Positions 33,090-42,580 of a DNA stretch of 64,000 bases are shown piece by piece. A program made the position numbers and the translations under genes. How positions within the stretch are numbered: the stretch's first letter is position 1; every line of letters starts with the position of its first letter. This DNA comes from Weissella hellenica (GTDB lineage Bacteria; Bacillota; Bacilli; Lactobacillales; Lactobacillaceae): assembly GCF_005405545.1 (NCBI RefSeq), contig NZ_BJEG01000001.1, positions 124,001 through 188,000 on the forward strand. Reading direction: 5' to 3'. Below the pieces are notes generated by a model, which made no database searches, had not been told where the DNA came from, and worked only from the letters and a program-made list of their open reading frames with translations.

Positions 33090-33641
33090 GTGCTATTTAC
33101 AGATTTAGAAAATTACGTTGTGTTTGACTTGGAAATGAATGGTAGTAATCAAATTATTGAAATTGGTGCACTTAAAATTACAGGAACTAAAAATATTGAG
33201 AAGTTTTCCGTAATTGTCAATAATCCACCGATTGGTAGCGCAATGAAATCATTTAAGTATATTACAAAAGCTATGGGAAGTAAGGATGGTTGGATAACGC
33301 TAGATATGATTCATCATGGTATTTCAGAGGAACGGGCATTGAGCAGATTTATGCGATTTGTCGGTGATTATGCCGTTGTCGGTCATGCCATTGTTGATGG
33401 TGATGTGCAATTAATCAAAGAAGGACTGCAACATAATAACTTAGGTAGGTGGGATACCCGTGGTAAGTTGTACGATACGCAGCAAATTCATGGTGCTATT
33501 ACGGGCAATCCACAAGATATTTCATTAAAAGATTTGGCAGAGTTATACCAGGTTGATGCAGGTGAACAAAAACACCGCGCGTTGCCTGATTCTAAAGAGA
33601 CGTTGGCCATTTTTTTAGCAATGAAAAAATCGTGGCGTTAA
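33090..33641 (+). CDS. DnaQ-like 3'-5' exonuclease family protein
   Basis: A 183-residue DEDD exonuclease-fold protein. ExoI motif FDLEMNGSNQIIEIGALKI carries the Asp/Glu pair, VGHAIVDGDVQLI the second Asp region, and HRALPDSKETLAIF the terminal His/Asp (DEDDh type). It may trim RNA or DNA ends. The start is GTG 33090 behind AAGGAG. Single gene with its own upstream gap. Confidence 0.83.
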   Translation: MLFTDLENYVVFDLEMNGSNQIIEIGALKITGTKNIEKFSVIVNNPPIGSAMKSFKYITKAMGSKDGWITLDMIHHGISEERALSRFMRFVGDYAVVGHAIVDGDVQLIKEGLQHNNLGRWDTRGKLYDTQQIHGAITGNPQDISLKDLAELYQVDAGEQKHRALPDSKETLAIFLAMKKSWR

Positions 33642-33816
33642 TCATTTAAATTAATTATTCACTCATAAAAAATGAGATGAATTCTTATTTAAAAACTATT
33701 GGGTTTTTTGTCTAGATTTGTTAATATAATGTTCTGCTATTTAATAAATTAGTAGGTATTAAATAAGAAACGTACCATTATTATGCAATAATAATGACAA
33801 CGCGGAGGATACGATT

Positions 33817-34329
33817 ATGTTAATGTACACTAGACCAGCTCAAATGAAGGATTTTCCAGAAATTTGGGCTGCATTCCAAGATGGCGTTGCATACTTGGGA
33901 GAGCAAGGTGCATCACAATGGCAAGGTGAGGGTGCACCAAACGAAGATTTATTTAAAAGTGATATTGAACATGGCTGGGGCATTGTTTTAATTTATGATG
34001 GTCAAGTTGCAGGATATGGATCACTAGTTCCAGGTCCCGAAGATGAATATGAAATTTTGCAAGGTGAATGGGTTGGCGAAGAGCCTGAGTATGTGGCTAT
34101 TCACCGTGTCACAATTAATTCAAATATTCGTGGCAAAGGTGTGGGAAAAACTTTGACGCGTGATTTAGTTAATTTAGCACGTGCACGTGGTTACCGCGAC
34201 ATTCGAATTGATACATTCCCAGAAAATATTATCATGCAAAATGTGATTAAAAAAACAGCATTTACATATAGAGGTATGGTGCCATTTGAACATGGTGATC
34301 GACTAGGTTATCAATTATTAGTAGATTAG
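33817..34329 (+). CDS. GNAT-family N-acetyltransferase
   Basis: A 170-residue acetyl-CoA-dependent transferase. The acetyl-CoA loop is in HRVTINSNIRGKGVGKTLTRDLV, followed by DIRIDTFPENIIMQNVIKKT and AFTYRG. GGAGG precedes ATG 33817. The substrate is unknown. No partner in operon; the Phe-type leader begins 90 bases downstream. Confidence 0.9.
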   Translation: MLMYTRPAQMKDFPEIWAAFQDGVAYLGEQGASQWQGEGAPNEDLFKSDIEHGWGIVLIYDGQVAGYGSLVPGPEDEYEILQGEWVGEEPEYVAIHRVTINSNIRGKGVGKTLTRDLVNLARARGYRDIRIDTFPENIIMQNVIKKTAFTYRGMVPFEHGDRLGYQLLVD

Positions 34330-34420
34330 TTTTTCATGAGATTTCTTTCATAAAATGATTGACAATGTTACAAAATGGGATTAACATCAACAAGGTAAAC
34401 TAAAAAAGGAAGTGTAGATT

Positions 34421-34477
34421 ATGCAAAATCATTTGTCAGTAACACAAGCGTTTAGTCACTTTACGTATTTCGGTTAG
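34421..34477 (+). CDS. Phe-rich leader peptide of the permease attenuator (18 aa)
   Basis: ATG 34421, after AAAGGAAG, encodes MQNHLSVTQAFSHFTYFG then TAG. Three Phe codons and one Tyr fall in the last eight codons. The segment ACTTTACGTA inside the frame can pair with TGCGTAAAGT just after it, the layout of a classical attenuation leader. A terminator follows 108 bases later, ahead of a permease gene. Confidence 0.75.
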   Translation: MQNHLSVTQAFSHFTYFG

Positions 34478-34626
34478 TCATCCGAATTATGCGTAAAGTT
34501 ATTTACGTTGAACATTTGGATGACGGTAAAGGTATCCAAATGTGTGTGAAATCAAGATTAACTTGATATGCATTATCTGCATGTACACGTATTGGATACA
34601 ATTTTGTTATCCAATACGTGTTTTTT
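34478..34626 (+). promoter_or_regulatory. Attenuator region with terminator
   Basis: Successive mutually exclusive hairpins occur: TGCGTAAAGT/TTTACGT, ATTTGGAT/ATCCAAAT, and the terminator ACACGTATTGGATA/TATCCAATACGTGT with T6 (34585-34626). TATCCAAATGTG before the terminator can pair with its 5' arm, an antiterminator. Confidence 0.75.
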
Positions 34627-34697
34627 ATTATTTTCAGCTATTATTTAGTTTAAGGACAAATTGACGTTAACGTGATCGACACAAAAGGAGTGTGCGT

Positions 34698-36098
34698 ATG
34701 GGAATGTGGCAAAGAATGTTTCAAAAAGAATCGTTAAACACTTATATGAGTAGCGACGGTAATTTTGAAAAGACATTAAATGCAAAAGATTTAATGGCAT
34801 TAGGTATTGGTGCAGTTATCGGATCAGGAATTTTCGTTTTGCCTGGAACTGTTGCGGCAACAACAACTGGGCCAGCAATTATTTTTAGTTTTATTTTAGC
34901 AGCACTGGTATCTAGTTTAGTTGCTATGGCCTATTCTGAAATGTCTACGGCAATGCCAGTTGCTGGATCAGCATATTCATACGGAAATGTAATTTTCGGT
35001 GAAGTCATCGGTTGGGTTTTAGGTTGGGCTTTAATTTTGGAATACATGCTAAGTGTGTCAGCTGTTTCCACTGGTTGGTCAGCATATTTTGCAAACTTAA
35101 TATCGCCACTAGTTAAAATTCCAACGGCGTTATCAGGAGCCTACGATCCAGCTAATGGGACGTATGTGAATATCGTTGCTGTGGTCATTGTATTATTAAT
35201 TGGTTTGTTACTACGCAGTGGTTTACGGCAATCAAAACGTGTTGAAAATGCATTGGTTGTATTAAAGTTGGTTATTATCTTAGCATTTATCATTATCGGT
35301 ATTTTCTTTATTAAGAGTAGTAATTATCATCCTCTTATTCCAGATCGAATTAATGGTGCATTTGGTTGGCAGGGAATTATTACGGGTACTTCAATGGTTT
35401 TCTTTGCTTTCTTAGGTTTTGATGCGTTATCAGCATCAGCAGCCGAAGTAAAAAATCCTAAGCGTAATATGCCAATCGGAATTATCGGTACTCTGATTGT
35501 TGCAGCTGTATTATATGGGGTCATGGGATTAGTTCTAACGGGGATGGTTCATTACTCAAAGTTGAATGTTGCTGATCCGGCCGCTTTTGCCTTGCAACAA
35601 GTTGGTCAAAATTGGGCATCATTAATTATCACAATTGGAGCACTAATTGGAATGGCAACGATGATGTACACGATGACTTACGCAGCATCGCGTTTGATTT
35701 ATGCGGTTGGTCGTGATGGCTTATTACCTGGTGGTGTTGGTAAGGTGAACAAGCAAGGTAATCCCAATCGTGCGTTAACTGTCGCAACTATTGTGATTGC
35801 AATCTTTAGTGGTTTAGTACCATTGGATAAGCTTGTGGACTTAGTTAATGTTGGGACATTACTGGCATTCGTGGTTGTGTCTATTGGAATTTTGCCATTA
35901 CGTCATCGACAAGATGTTAACCATGACGGATACAAAATGCCGGGATATCCCATTATGCCCATTGTCTCTGCTTTGTTATCAGGATTTTTGATTACACAAT
36001 TACATGTTGAAACTTTAATTGCAGCAGGGATTTGGTTTATTATAGGTCTTATTTTGTATATGACATATGGTATTCGTCATTCACGAATGAATAAATAG
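34698..36098 (+). CDS. APC-family amino-acid permease under Phe-leader attenuation
   Basis: A 466-residue, 12-helix permease of the cationic/YfnA-type APC subfamily: MALGIGAVIGSGIFVLPGTV in helix 1, FFAFLGFDALSASAAEVKNP in helix 6-7, and SRLIYAVGRDGLLP before helix 9. The start is ATG 34698 behind AAAGGAG. N-terminal WQRMFQKESL is shared with the permease at 54 kb (WQKMCRRES when its frame is restored), so the two are close paralogues. Expression is probably attenuated by translation of the Phe-rich leader, which suggests an aromatic amino acid as substrate even though the subfamily is often annotated for basic amino acids. Substrate is therefore open. Confidence 0.92.
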   Translation: MGMWQRMFQKESLNTYMSSDGNFEKTLNAKDLMALGIGAVIGSGIFVLPGTVAATTTGPAIIFSFILAALVSSLVAMAYSEMSTAMPVAGSAYSYGNVIFGEVIGWVLGWALILEYMLSVSAVSTGWSAYFANLISPLVKIPTALSGAYDPANGTYVNIVAVVIVLLIGLLLRSGLRQSKRVENALVVLKLVIILAFIIIGIFFIKSSNYHPLIPDRINGAFGWQGIITGTSMVFFAFLGFDALSASAAEVKNPKRNMPIGIIGTLIVAAVLYGVMGLVLTGMVHYSKLNVADPAAFALQQVGQNWASLIITIGALIGMATMMYTMTYAASRLIYAVGRDGLLPGGVGKVNKQGNPNRALTVATIVIAIFSGLVPLDKLVDLVNVGTLLAFVVVSIGILPLRHRQDVNHDGYKMPGYPIMPIVSALLSGFLITQLHVETLIAAGIWFIIGLILYMTYGIRHSRMNK

Positions 36099-36160
36099 AT
36101 AACGTGAATTTTTTGATTCATGCTTTTAAATTTTAAAATGTCGTTGATAATTAAATTACG

Positions 36161-36215
36161 TTAGGAGCTAATTGGAAGAAAGGATGCAAATTCTTCTATT
36201 AGCTCCTAATTTTTT
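36161..36215 (+). terminator. Terminator of the permease
   Basis: TTAGGAGCTAATTGGAAGAA pairs with TTCTTCTATTAGCTCCTAA, followed by T6. Confidence 0.92.
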
Positions 36216-36310
36216 GTATATGATTGTTAATCATAACCTAACTTGTCGATAATGTTGTCGTTGTGCTACTATTGATTGTTAATGGAATTTATAAAATAGG
36301 AGTAGGCGTT

Positions 36311-37783
36311 TTGGAAAAAGAAAAAACGAATAAAGGAATGGTAACGTTTGCGTTATTTATTGCTACTTTTTTAAGTGCAATAGAAGGAACCATCGTTTCG
36401 ACAGCAATGCCAACGATTGTTGGTGAATTGCAGGGAATTTCACTTATGAATTGGGTATTTTCAATCTTCTTAATGACGAGCACTTTGACAACCCCCATTT
36501 ATGGTAAATTAGCTGATAATATTGGTCGTAAACCTATTTTTATTAGCGGATTAATCATATTCTTAGCGGGATCAGTATTAAGTGGGTTGTCAGCAAGCAT
36601 GCCCCAGTTGATTTTTTGGCGTGCAATCCAAGGAATTGGTGCAGGAGCAGTATTACCAATCTCAAATACAATTATTGCGGATATTTATCCACCAGAAAAA
36701 CGTGCCCAAATTATGGGGATTAATAACTCTGCCTGGGGTATTGCATCAGTCGCAGCACCTTTGTTAGGTGGCCTAATTGTTGATAACTTTAGCTGGCGCT
36801 GGATATTCTTTATTAATTTGCCGTTTGGTGTGTTGTCAATGATATTAATTGTTGTGTTCCTAAAAGAAAATGCACGTGCTGGACACAGTCGCTTAGATAT
36901 TTGGGGAATTGTTTGGTTATCAGTCTCAATATCAGGCTTATTATATGGGGTTGAATTGATTAATAAGACAACCATAAACTGGATGGCTACCGTAGTTGTT
37001 TTTGCAGTAGCTATGATTGGTTTGATTTTATTTATTAGACAAGAAAAGCGAGCAGCTGACCCAATTATTTTACTTGATCTATTTAAAAACCCGACATTTG
37101 CGATTCAAAACTTTGCCGTGGGGATGATGTCAGTATTTTTGATTGCATTTGATGTTTACATTCCGTCATGGACGCAAGGAATATTGGGATTGCCAGCTAC
37201 ATTAGCCGGATTTGCGACAACGCCCAGCTCATTCTTTTGGATTATAGGTTCATTTTTTGCTGGTAAGATGCTATCAAGGTTAAAACCACAAAAAATCTTG
37301 ATGATTAGTATGGGATTGTTAGTTGTTGGTGGCACAGTTGTTGCATTGTTACCAGCGAATGTATCATTTTATGTCTTCTTATTCATAGGAATTTTCTTGG
37401 GATTAGGCTTTGGTATTACAGTTACCGGATCAACAATCATTTCACAGAGTGTTGTTGCACCAGAACATATTGGGATGGCAACATCATTTAATACATTGAT
37501 TCGTAGTCTCTCACAAAGTATCTTTATTTCAATTTTTGGTATTGTTATGAATCAATCATTGTTACATGGTATATCACAACATCCAGAAGCACATTTGAAT
37601 GTTGATATGTTCAATAAAATGATTAATCCACACACGGTTGATGAATTACCTAATAAATTGGTACCAGTGATGCATAATATTTACCATTCTGGGTTACAGA
37701 ATATCTTTATTATCGCAGTTGTATGTATGGCATTAGCGTTTATTTATAACTTGAAACATCAAGATCAAGGTGTCGTGCAATAA
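36311..37783 (+). CDS. MFS drug-efflux transporter, DHA2 (14-helix) family
   Basis: A 490-residue EmrB/QacA-type proton-drug antiporter. Motif C-like and family signatures are FLSAIEGTIVSTAMPTIVGE, motif A GKLADNIGRKPIFI and NNSAWGIASVAAPLLGG. A TTG start at 36311 is chosen because TAGGAG lies eight bases upstream; the open frame extends 16 codons further without a site. Single gene; no adjacent regulator. Substrate unknown. Confidence 0.9.
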   Translation: MEKEKTNKGMVTFALFIATFLSAIEGTIVSTAMPTIVGELQGISLMNWVFSIFLMTSTLTTPIYGKLADNIGRKPIFISGLIIFLAGSVLSGLSASMPQLIFWRAIQGIGAGAVLPISNTIIADIYPPEKRAQIMGINNSAWGIASVAAPLLGGLIVDNFSWRWIFFINLPFGVLSMILIVVFLKENARAGHSRLDIWGIVWLSVSISGLLYGVELINKTTINWMATVVVFAVAMIGLILFIRQEKRAADPIILLDLFKNPTFAIQNFAVGMMSVFLIAFDVYIPSWTQGILGLPATLAGFATTPSSFFWIIGSFFAGKMLSRLKPQKILMISMGLLVVGGTVVALLPANVSFYVFLFIGIFLGLGFGITVTGSTIISQSVVAPEHIGMATSFNTLIRSLSQSIFISIFGIVMNQSLLHGISQHPEAHLNVDMFNKMINPHTVDELPNKLVPVMHNIYHSGLQNIFIIAVVCMALAFIYNLKHQDQGVVQ

Positions 37784-37801
37784 TAATATAATAGTTTATG
37801 C

Positions 37802-37848
37802 AAAAAAAGCCGAAGATAACTTTTTATAAAAGTTGTCTTCGGCTTTTC
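37802..37848. terminator. Bidirectional terminator between MFS gene and mtlR
   Basis: AAAAGCCGAAGATAACTTT pairs with AAGTTGTCTTCGGCTTTT; A and T runs on both sides. Confidence 0.93.
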
Positions 37849-37873
37849 TGTTTTGATTCACGAAAAAAATATT

Positions 37874-39940
37874 TTATTTCTTAATTGTGGCTAAAAATTT
37901 TTCAGTTAAAAATGAACGTAATTTATTGGTATTACCATGTTCAAAAAGTTCTGTATGTTCATCGTTCATAATGATTAAACTGCTAATCATACCAAGTGTA
38001 TCACCAGTTAACTTATCTATATGTTGAGGTGCTAACATGACAATCATGCGCTTTACAGGAATTTCTTCTTGATCCATCGCCATCATGGTAAACGCTTGAC
38101 TTAATTCGAATATGGCGCAATAAGGCTTTTTAACACCGACTGTACTAGTATGTAAAATTGCTAAATTGGTATCGGGAATACCAATCGGTGCTAGTTGAAC
38201 TCTTTCCAGTAAATGATTGATAACATCTTGGTCATCAATAATAAAATCTTGCGGGACATTGGTAATAATTTTATGGGTGATTTCTGCTAATGAATCGTGC
38301 AAATTATTCTCAACTTCAGTAACATTAAAAATTTCCACAATCTGATTATACAGATGGATTTCATTTTCTTTTTCACGTAATACGGCTGGTGAAACTGAGA
38401 ATTTGCTTTCTATTGGCAGCGGTTCTTCTTGAATTACTGAATACTTTTTTAAATAGGTTTGCAACCAATTACGAATCTTAGTCACATCATTTTCCAACAG
38501 AAGTAGACTTACGACTTGATAATCTCTTGGAAATTCTGGTAAATCGATGGTTGAAAGAATAATGTCGTAATTACGTTGTTCCAATTTATATAAATCACTA
38601 ACTTTTGTCGTATCTATTTTTTGAATTTGTGGTATTTCGCGCATTAAACGACTTTTTAAAATTTGAGATGTTGAAAAGCCATTTTCACAGACAATTAATG
38701 CACGTAACTGACGTTGATAACCACGATTGGTATATTCATTTGCAAAATATAATAGCAGTAATTGTGACTCAGGTGTCGTTAATTCTTTATCAGGAAAAAT
38801 TTCTAACCATTTTTCTTGAATGATTTTAAATAGGCGTGAGTATTTATTACTAATTTGTTGTAAAGTTTCAATTTGCACATTAGGTAATAAATCTTGCTCA
38901 TGTCTAATCATATTTTCGATATGTTTCGATAAACGTTTAAAGAAATAGGGGTTTCGACGGAAATCCCAACCATAAGAAAGCGAAACTAATTCAACTAATT
39001 CTCTTACCTGAATCATAACGGAAAAATTATCGGTATCAAATGCTAATGAATGCGTGTTTAAATGTGCATTTTGCAGTTGCTGTGCCAAAAAAATGGCTTC
39101 TTTTTGCGTTACTTGTGGTGCGTCATCAACGGGATGCCAATGAAAGTTAGCAAAGAATTTATAAGTCATGCCTAAATACTCTAAATTCTTACCAAGCTTG
39201 GGCAATTGGTTAATTTCGTTATGATATGTGAAACGAAAAATCGTAATCGCAAACATCAAAAGCGTGCTAATGCGTTGTCTATCTGAATAAAAATTGATTT
39301 GTGGAAAAACATGATTTGCTAAATGGCAATTACATTCAAAAAGCAAATCGTACGGCAACAAAGTCATAAAATAATTTTTTGTCGTCAAATCAGGGTTATT
39401 TAAATAGCGCAAAAAAGAGTACCCATTGAGTTCAGTTAATAAAATACCACATAAAACTTGGCGCCGTTTAATTTCGTCACCAACGATTTGAACGCCAACA
39501 CCCTTCTTTTTTTCAATGACTAAATGATATTCAGATAATGAGTCAGCTAAAGTAAGTAAATCATGCTGGATAGTGCCTTCACTGACATTAAGCTCAGAGG
39601 CAATGCTTAATATTTTGGTTGTTTCATTGTTTAGTAATAAATATGCTGCAACAGCATTTTGCCGTTGAGCAGTGGGCATTTCATATACTGAATGTTGATC
39701 AATTAGCGAATCTTTTAAAGTGTTTTTATTGTCATCGCTACCTTCTAAAAGATAACGACCATTATAGCTAGTCAGTATCAGATTATTTTGTTCCAAGAAC
39801 AAACGAATGTTTGAAAATTCACGATAAAGTGTTCTGCGACTCACGTGTAATTGTTTTCCCATTTCTTTTAATGAGATACCAGCTGTCTCATTTAGTAATA
39901 GCAACAGAATTTGTTTTTGTCGTACGGAAAATAAAATCAT
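37874..39940 (-). CDS. mtlR: PRD-containing transcriptional activator of mannitol operon
   Basis: A 688-residue BglG/MtlR-type activator. Order of domains: an N-terminal HTH (KEMGKQLHVSRRTLYREFSN) and a second HTH (NVSEGTIQHDLLTLADSL), two PTS-regulation domains in the middle with His residues for phosphorylation, a Gat-like EIIB domain (RALIVCENGFSTSQILKSRL, with Cys) near residue 410, and a C-terminal EIIA-like domain (GIPDTNLAILHTSTVG). PTS phosphorylation of these sites would couple activity to mannitol and to glucose status. It is divergent from mtlA, with an inverted repeat resembling the MtlR operator between. AGAGG precedes the ATG. Confidence 0.92.
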   Translation of the reverse strand: MILFSVRQKQILLLLLNETAGISLKEMGKQLHVSRRTLYREFSNIRLFLEQNNLILTSYNGRYLLEGSDDNKNTLKDSLIDQHSVYEMPTAQRQNAVAAYLLLNNETTKILSIASELNVSEGTIQHDLLTLADSLSEYHLVIEKKKGVGVQIVGDEIKRRQVLCGILLTELNGYSFLRYLNNPDLTTKNYFMTLLPYDLLFECNCHLANHVFPQINFYSDRQRISTLLMFAITIFRFTYHNEINQLPKLGKNLEYLGMTYKFFANFHWHPVDDAPQVTQKEAIFLAQQLQNAHLNTHSLAFDTDNFSVMIQVRELVELVSLSYGWDFRRNPYFFKRLSKHIENMIRHEQDLLPNVQIETLQQISNKYSRLFKIIQEKWLEIFPDKELTTPESQLLLLYFANEYTNRGYQRQLRALIVCENGFSTSQILKSRLMREIPQIQKIDTTKVSDLYKLEQRNYDIILSTIDLPEFPRDYQVVSLLLLENDVTKIRNWLQTYLKKYSVIQEEPLPIESKFSVSPAVLREKENEIHLYNQIVEIFNVTEVENNLHDSLAEITHKIITNVPQDFIIDDQDVINHLLERVQLAPIGIPDTNLAILHTSTVGVKKPYCAIFELSQAFTMMAMDQEEIPVKRMIVMLAPQHIDKLTGDTLGMISSLIIMNDEHTELFEHGNTNKLRSFLTEKFLATIKK

Positions 39941-40175
39941 TATTTTTACCTCTTTAAATTGAGAAAACAGATGATGAATGTATGAGGATTAAGGGAGTTT
40001 TCATAATTGATAGTCAATTAAAAATGGTAGGGGTCCTTTTTAAAAAGTGAGTGGACAGCTAAGATAATTTTTTATGAGTGAAAATGATTAAACAAATAGG
40101 CGACACACACATTAATCATAATGAAAGTTAAAGAAACTCGCAATAGTTAATGTAAGGGTTCTCATTTAATAATTT

Positions 40176-40197
40176 TTGGCACTGATACGTGTGCCAG
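40176..40197. promoter_or_regulatory. Candidate MtlR operator
   Basis: TTGGCACT-N6-TGTGCCAG is an inverted repeat close to the Bacillus MtlR consensus TTGNCACA-N4-TGTGNCAA (spacer two bases longer, two mismatches). Confidence 0.55.
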
Positions 40198-40216
40198 GTT
40201 TGTCACTAGATTTTAT

Positions 40217-40230
40217 TGAAAGCGCATACA
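40217..40230. promoter_or_regulatory. Candidate cre site (CcpA) upstream of mtlA
   Basis: TGAAAGCGCATACA matches TGWAANCGNTNWCA at all but one position. Confidence 0.6.
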
Positions 40231-40301
40231 TTAACTTTTATGATGTAGTTAGCATAAATGTTTGAAGAAATTGCTAACTTTTTTAGAAAGAGGAAGACAT
40301 A

Positions 40302-42101
40302 ATGTCACAAGATACTAAGAACTTGTCAGAAAAGCCCAAGACAAGTTTAAAAGCTAAAGTGCAAAAATTCGGTACGTTCCTATCAGGAATGATTATGCCA
40401 AATATCGCAGCTATCATTGCTTGGGGTTTGATTACTGCAATTTTTCTATCACCAGGGGGCTGGTTCCCTGATGCAGCGATTAATAAAATGAGTAGTCCGG
40501 CACTTACTTACTTATTGCCATTATTGATTGGTTACACTGGTGGGAAAATGGTCTATGAAGACCGTGGTGCCATCGTTGGTGCCATCGCCACGCTGGGTGC
40601 TATTGTTGGATCGGATGTGCCAATGTTCATTGGTGCGATGATTATGGGACCACTTGGTGGTTGGTGTATGAAGAAGGTTGATAGTTTATTCCAGGCAAAA
40701 ATTAAGTCTGGATTTGAAATGATCTATAACAACTTTTCTGCCGGTATTATTGGTATGTTGTTGGCAATTTTAGCAGAAATAGTGGTTGGCCCATTAGTTG
40801 TTGCCGGTAGCAATGTTATGGCAATCGGAGTCGACTGGATTATTTCCGTTCATGCACTACCATTAGCCAACATATTTATCGAACCTGCTAAGGTACTGTT
40901 CTTAAATAATGCACTTGGAAACGGTATTTTAGTACCGTTAGGAATTCAACAAGTGACAGATGCAGGAAAGTCAGTTCTTTTCTTATTGGAGTCTAATCCG
41001 GGTCCTGGTATTGGTGTTCTGCTTGCTTTTTCTTTGTTTGGTAAAGGTAGTGCCAAGTCTTCAGCACCTGGTGCAGCCATTATTCAATTTTTTGGTGGTA
41101 TTCATGAAATTTACTTTCCATACATTATGATGAAGCCATCATTATTCTTAGCAGTTATTGGTGGTGGAATTACTGGTACATTCACTTTCCAAATGTTAGG
41201 TGCTGGTTTAAAAGCTGCCGCTTCACCTGGTTCTATTATTTCGATTTTATTGATGACACCAAAAGACTCATACATTGCTGTCCTTGCAGGAATTTTGTCA
41301 GCCGCGATTGTATCGTTTGTGATTGCAACAATTATTTTGAAACGTGATAAATCAAATCCTGAAGATGATGACTTTGCTAATAAACAGGCACAAGTGTCTA
41401 ATATGAAGTCAGCATCTAAGGGGAAGACGTTAGTTACTAATGGAAGCCAAGCAATGGATTATGCAAGTGTGCAAAAGGTTATCTTTGCCTGTGATGCTGG
41501 TATGGGTTCTTCGGCGATGGGAGCTTCTCTGTTACGAGATAGATTTAAAAAAGCGGGGTTGCAAGATATTCCCGTTACTAACGTAGCTGTCCGTAATTTG
41601 AAAAATGAAAATGGTTTGTTAGTGGTGACGCAAGAAGAATTACAAGAACGTGCACAACAAAAGGCACCGCATGCATTGAGTGTAGCCGTACAAAACTTTA
41701 TGAATAGTCCGCGTTATGATGAAATCGTTGAAAACTTAAAGGATGCACAATTAGGTGGGAGTGGTGCCGTAGATAAGCAATCGGCAGTAGTTGAAGCAAA
41801 AGAACCAGTTGTTAATGATTTTATAAATGTTGCTGAAATTCAGGTAGCTTATGATAAGTCAAATGCTGGGTCAGCTACTATGACCACGGATATTTTAAGT
41901 GAAAAAATCAATCATGCCAATAAGCAAACACGTGTTAAGCGAGTTGCTATTCGTGATTTGCAAGATAAAGATGGTAACTTGATTGTTTCAACACCGAAAA
42001 TTATTGAAACGCTAACTAATAAATATCAACATGCCCAATTAATTGCAATTGAAAATCTTGTTGATAATAAGTTAAATGAAATTTCAAAAAACGTGCAATA
42101 A
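40302..42101 (+). CDS. mtlA: PTS mannitol-specific EIICB component
   Basis: A 599-residue membrane permease that imports and phosphorylates mannitol. The EIIC domain (about residues 20-345) shows GTFLSGMIMPNIAAIIAWGL, GPLGGWCMKKVD and FFGGIHEIYFPYIMM. The EIIB domain follows a linker, with the phospho-cysteine in VIFACDAGMGSSAMGASLLR near residue 396. A further EIIB-like stretch of about 85 residues closes the protein (AYDKSNAGSATMTTDIL), in which the active Cys is not present. The EIIA domain is a separate gene downstream. AGAGG-type site precedes ATG 40302. First gene of mtlAFD. Confidence 0.94.
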   Translation: MSQDTKNLSEKPKTSLKAKVQKFGTFLSGMIMPNIAAIIAWGLITAIFLSPGGWFPDAAINKMSSPALTYLLPLLIGYTGGKMVYEDRGAIVGAIATLGAIVGSDVPMFIGAMIMGPLGGWCMKKVDSLFQAKIKSGFEMIYNNFSAGIIGMLLAILAEIVVGPLVVAGSNVMAIGVDWIISVHALPLANIFIEPAKVLFLNNALGNGILVPLGIQQVTDAGKSVLFLLESNPGPGIGVLLAFSLFGKGSAKSSAPGAAIIQFFGGIHEIYFPYIMMKPSLFLAVIGGGITGTFTFQMLGAGLKAAASPGSIISILLMTPKDSYIAVLAGILSAAIVSFVIATIILKRDKSNPEDDDFANKQAQVSNMKSASKGKTLVTNGSQAMDYASVQKVIFACDAGMGSSAMGASLLRDRFKKAGLQDIPVTNVAVRNLKNENGLLVVTQEELQERAQQKAPHALSVAVQNFMNSPRYDEIVENLKDAQLGGSGAVDKQSAVVEAKEPVVNDFINVAEIQVAYDKSNAGSATMTTDILSEKINHANKQTRVKRVAIRDLQDKDGNLIVSTPKIIETLTNKYQHAQLIAIENLVDNKLNEISKNVQ

Positions 42102-42136
42102 AAAATATAACGAGTAAATGAGAGGAATAAACGGTC

Positions 42137-42580
42137 ATGGAACTACAAGCAGACATGATTAAGATAAATCAGAATTTTGTAAATGAAGATGATGCTATTA
42201 AGTTGGCAGGGCAAATTTTAGTCGATGCAGGATGTGTTACACCAGAGTATGTTGATGCAATGATTGATCGCAATAACGATGTTTCAACTTATATGGGTAA
42301 CTTTATTGCAATTCCTCACGGGACAGATGCTGGTAAGCAATATATTAAAAAGACAGGTATCTCAGTTGTTCAAATTCCGACTGGTATTAATTTTAGTGAA
42401 AATAGCGAAACTAATAACAAAGTGACTGTTGTTTTTGGTATTGCTGGTAAAAATAACGAGCATTTGGACATTCTCTCAAAAATTGCGTTGTTGTGCAGCA
42501 ATATCAACAATGTTGCAAAGTTGGCAGATGCCCAATCATCCCAAGAAATTATCACATTATTGAAAGAGGTTGAAAACTAA
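42137..42580 (+). CDS. mtlF: PTS mannitol-specific EIIA component
   Basis: A 147-residue cytosolic phosphocarrier that accepts phosphate from HPr and passes it to MtlA EIIB. The active His is in [15 protein letters not shown] (His61). GAGAGG precedes the ATG by 11 bases. Its stop overlaps the mtlD start by one base (TAATG), so the two are translationally coupled. Confidence 0.95.
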   Translation: MELQADMIKINQNFVNEDDAIKLAGQILVDAGCVTPEYVDAMIDRNNDVSTYMGNFIAIPHGTDAGKQYIKKTGISVVQIPTGINFSENSETNNKVTVVFGIAGKNNEHLDILSKIALLCSNINNVAKLADAQSSQEIITLLKEVEN

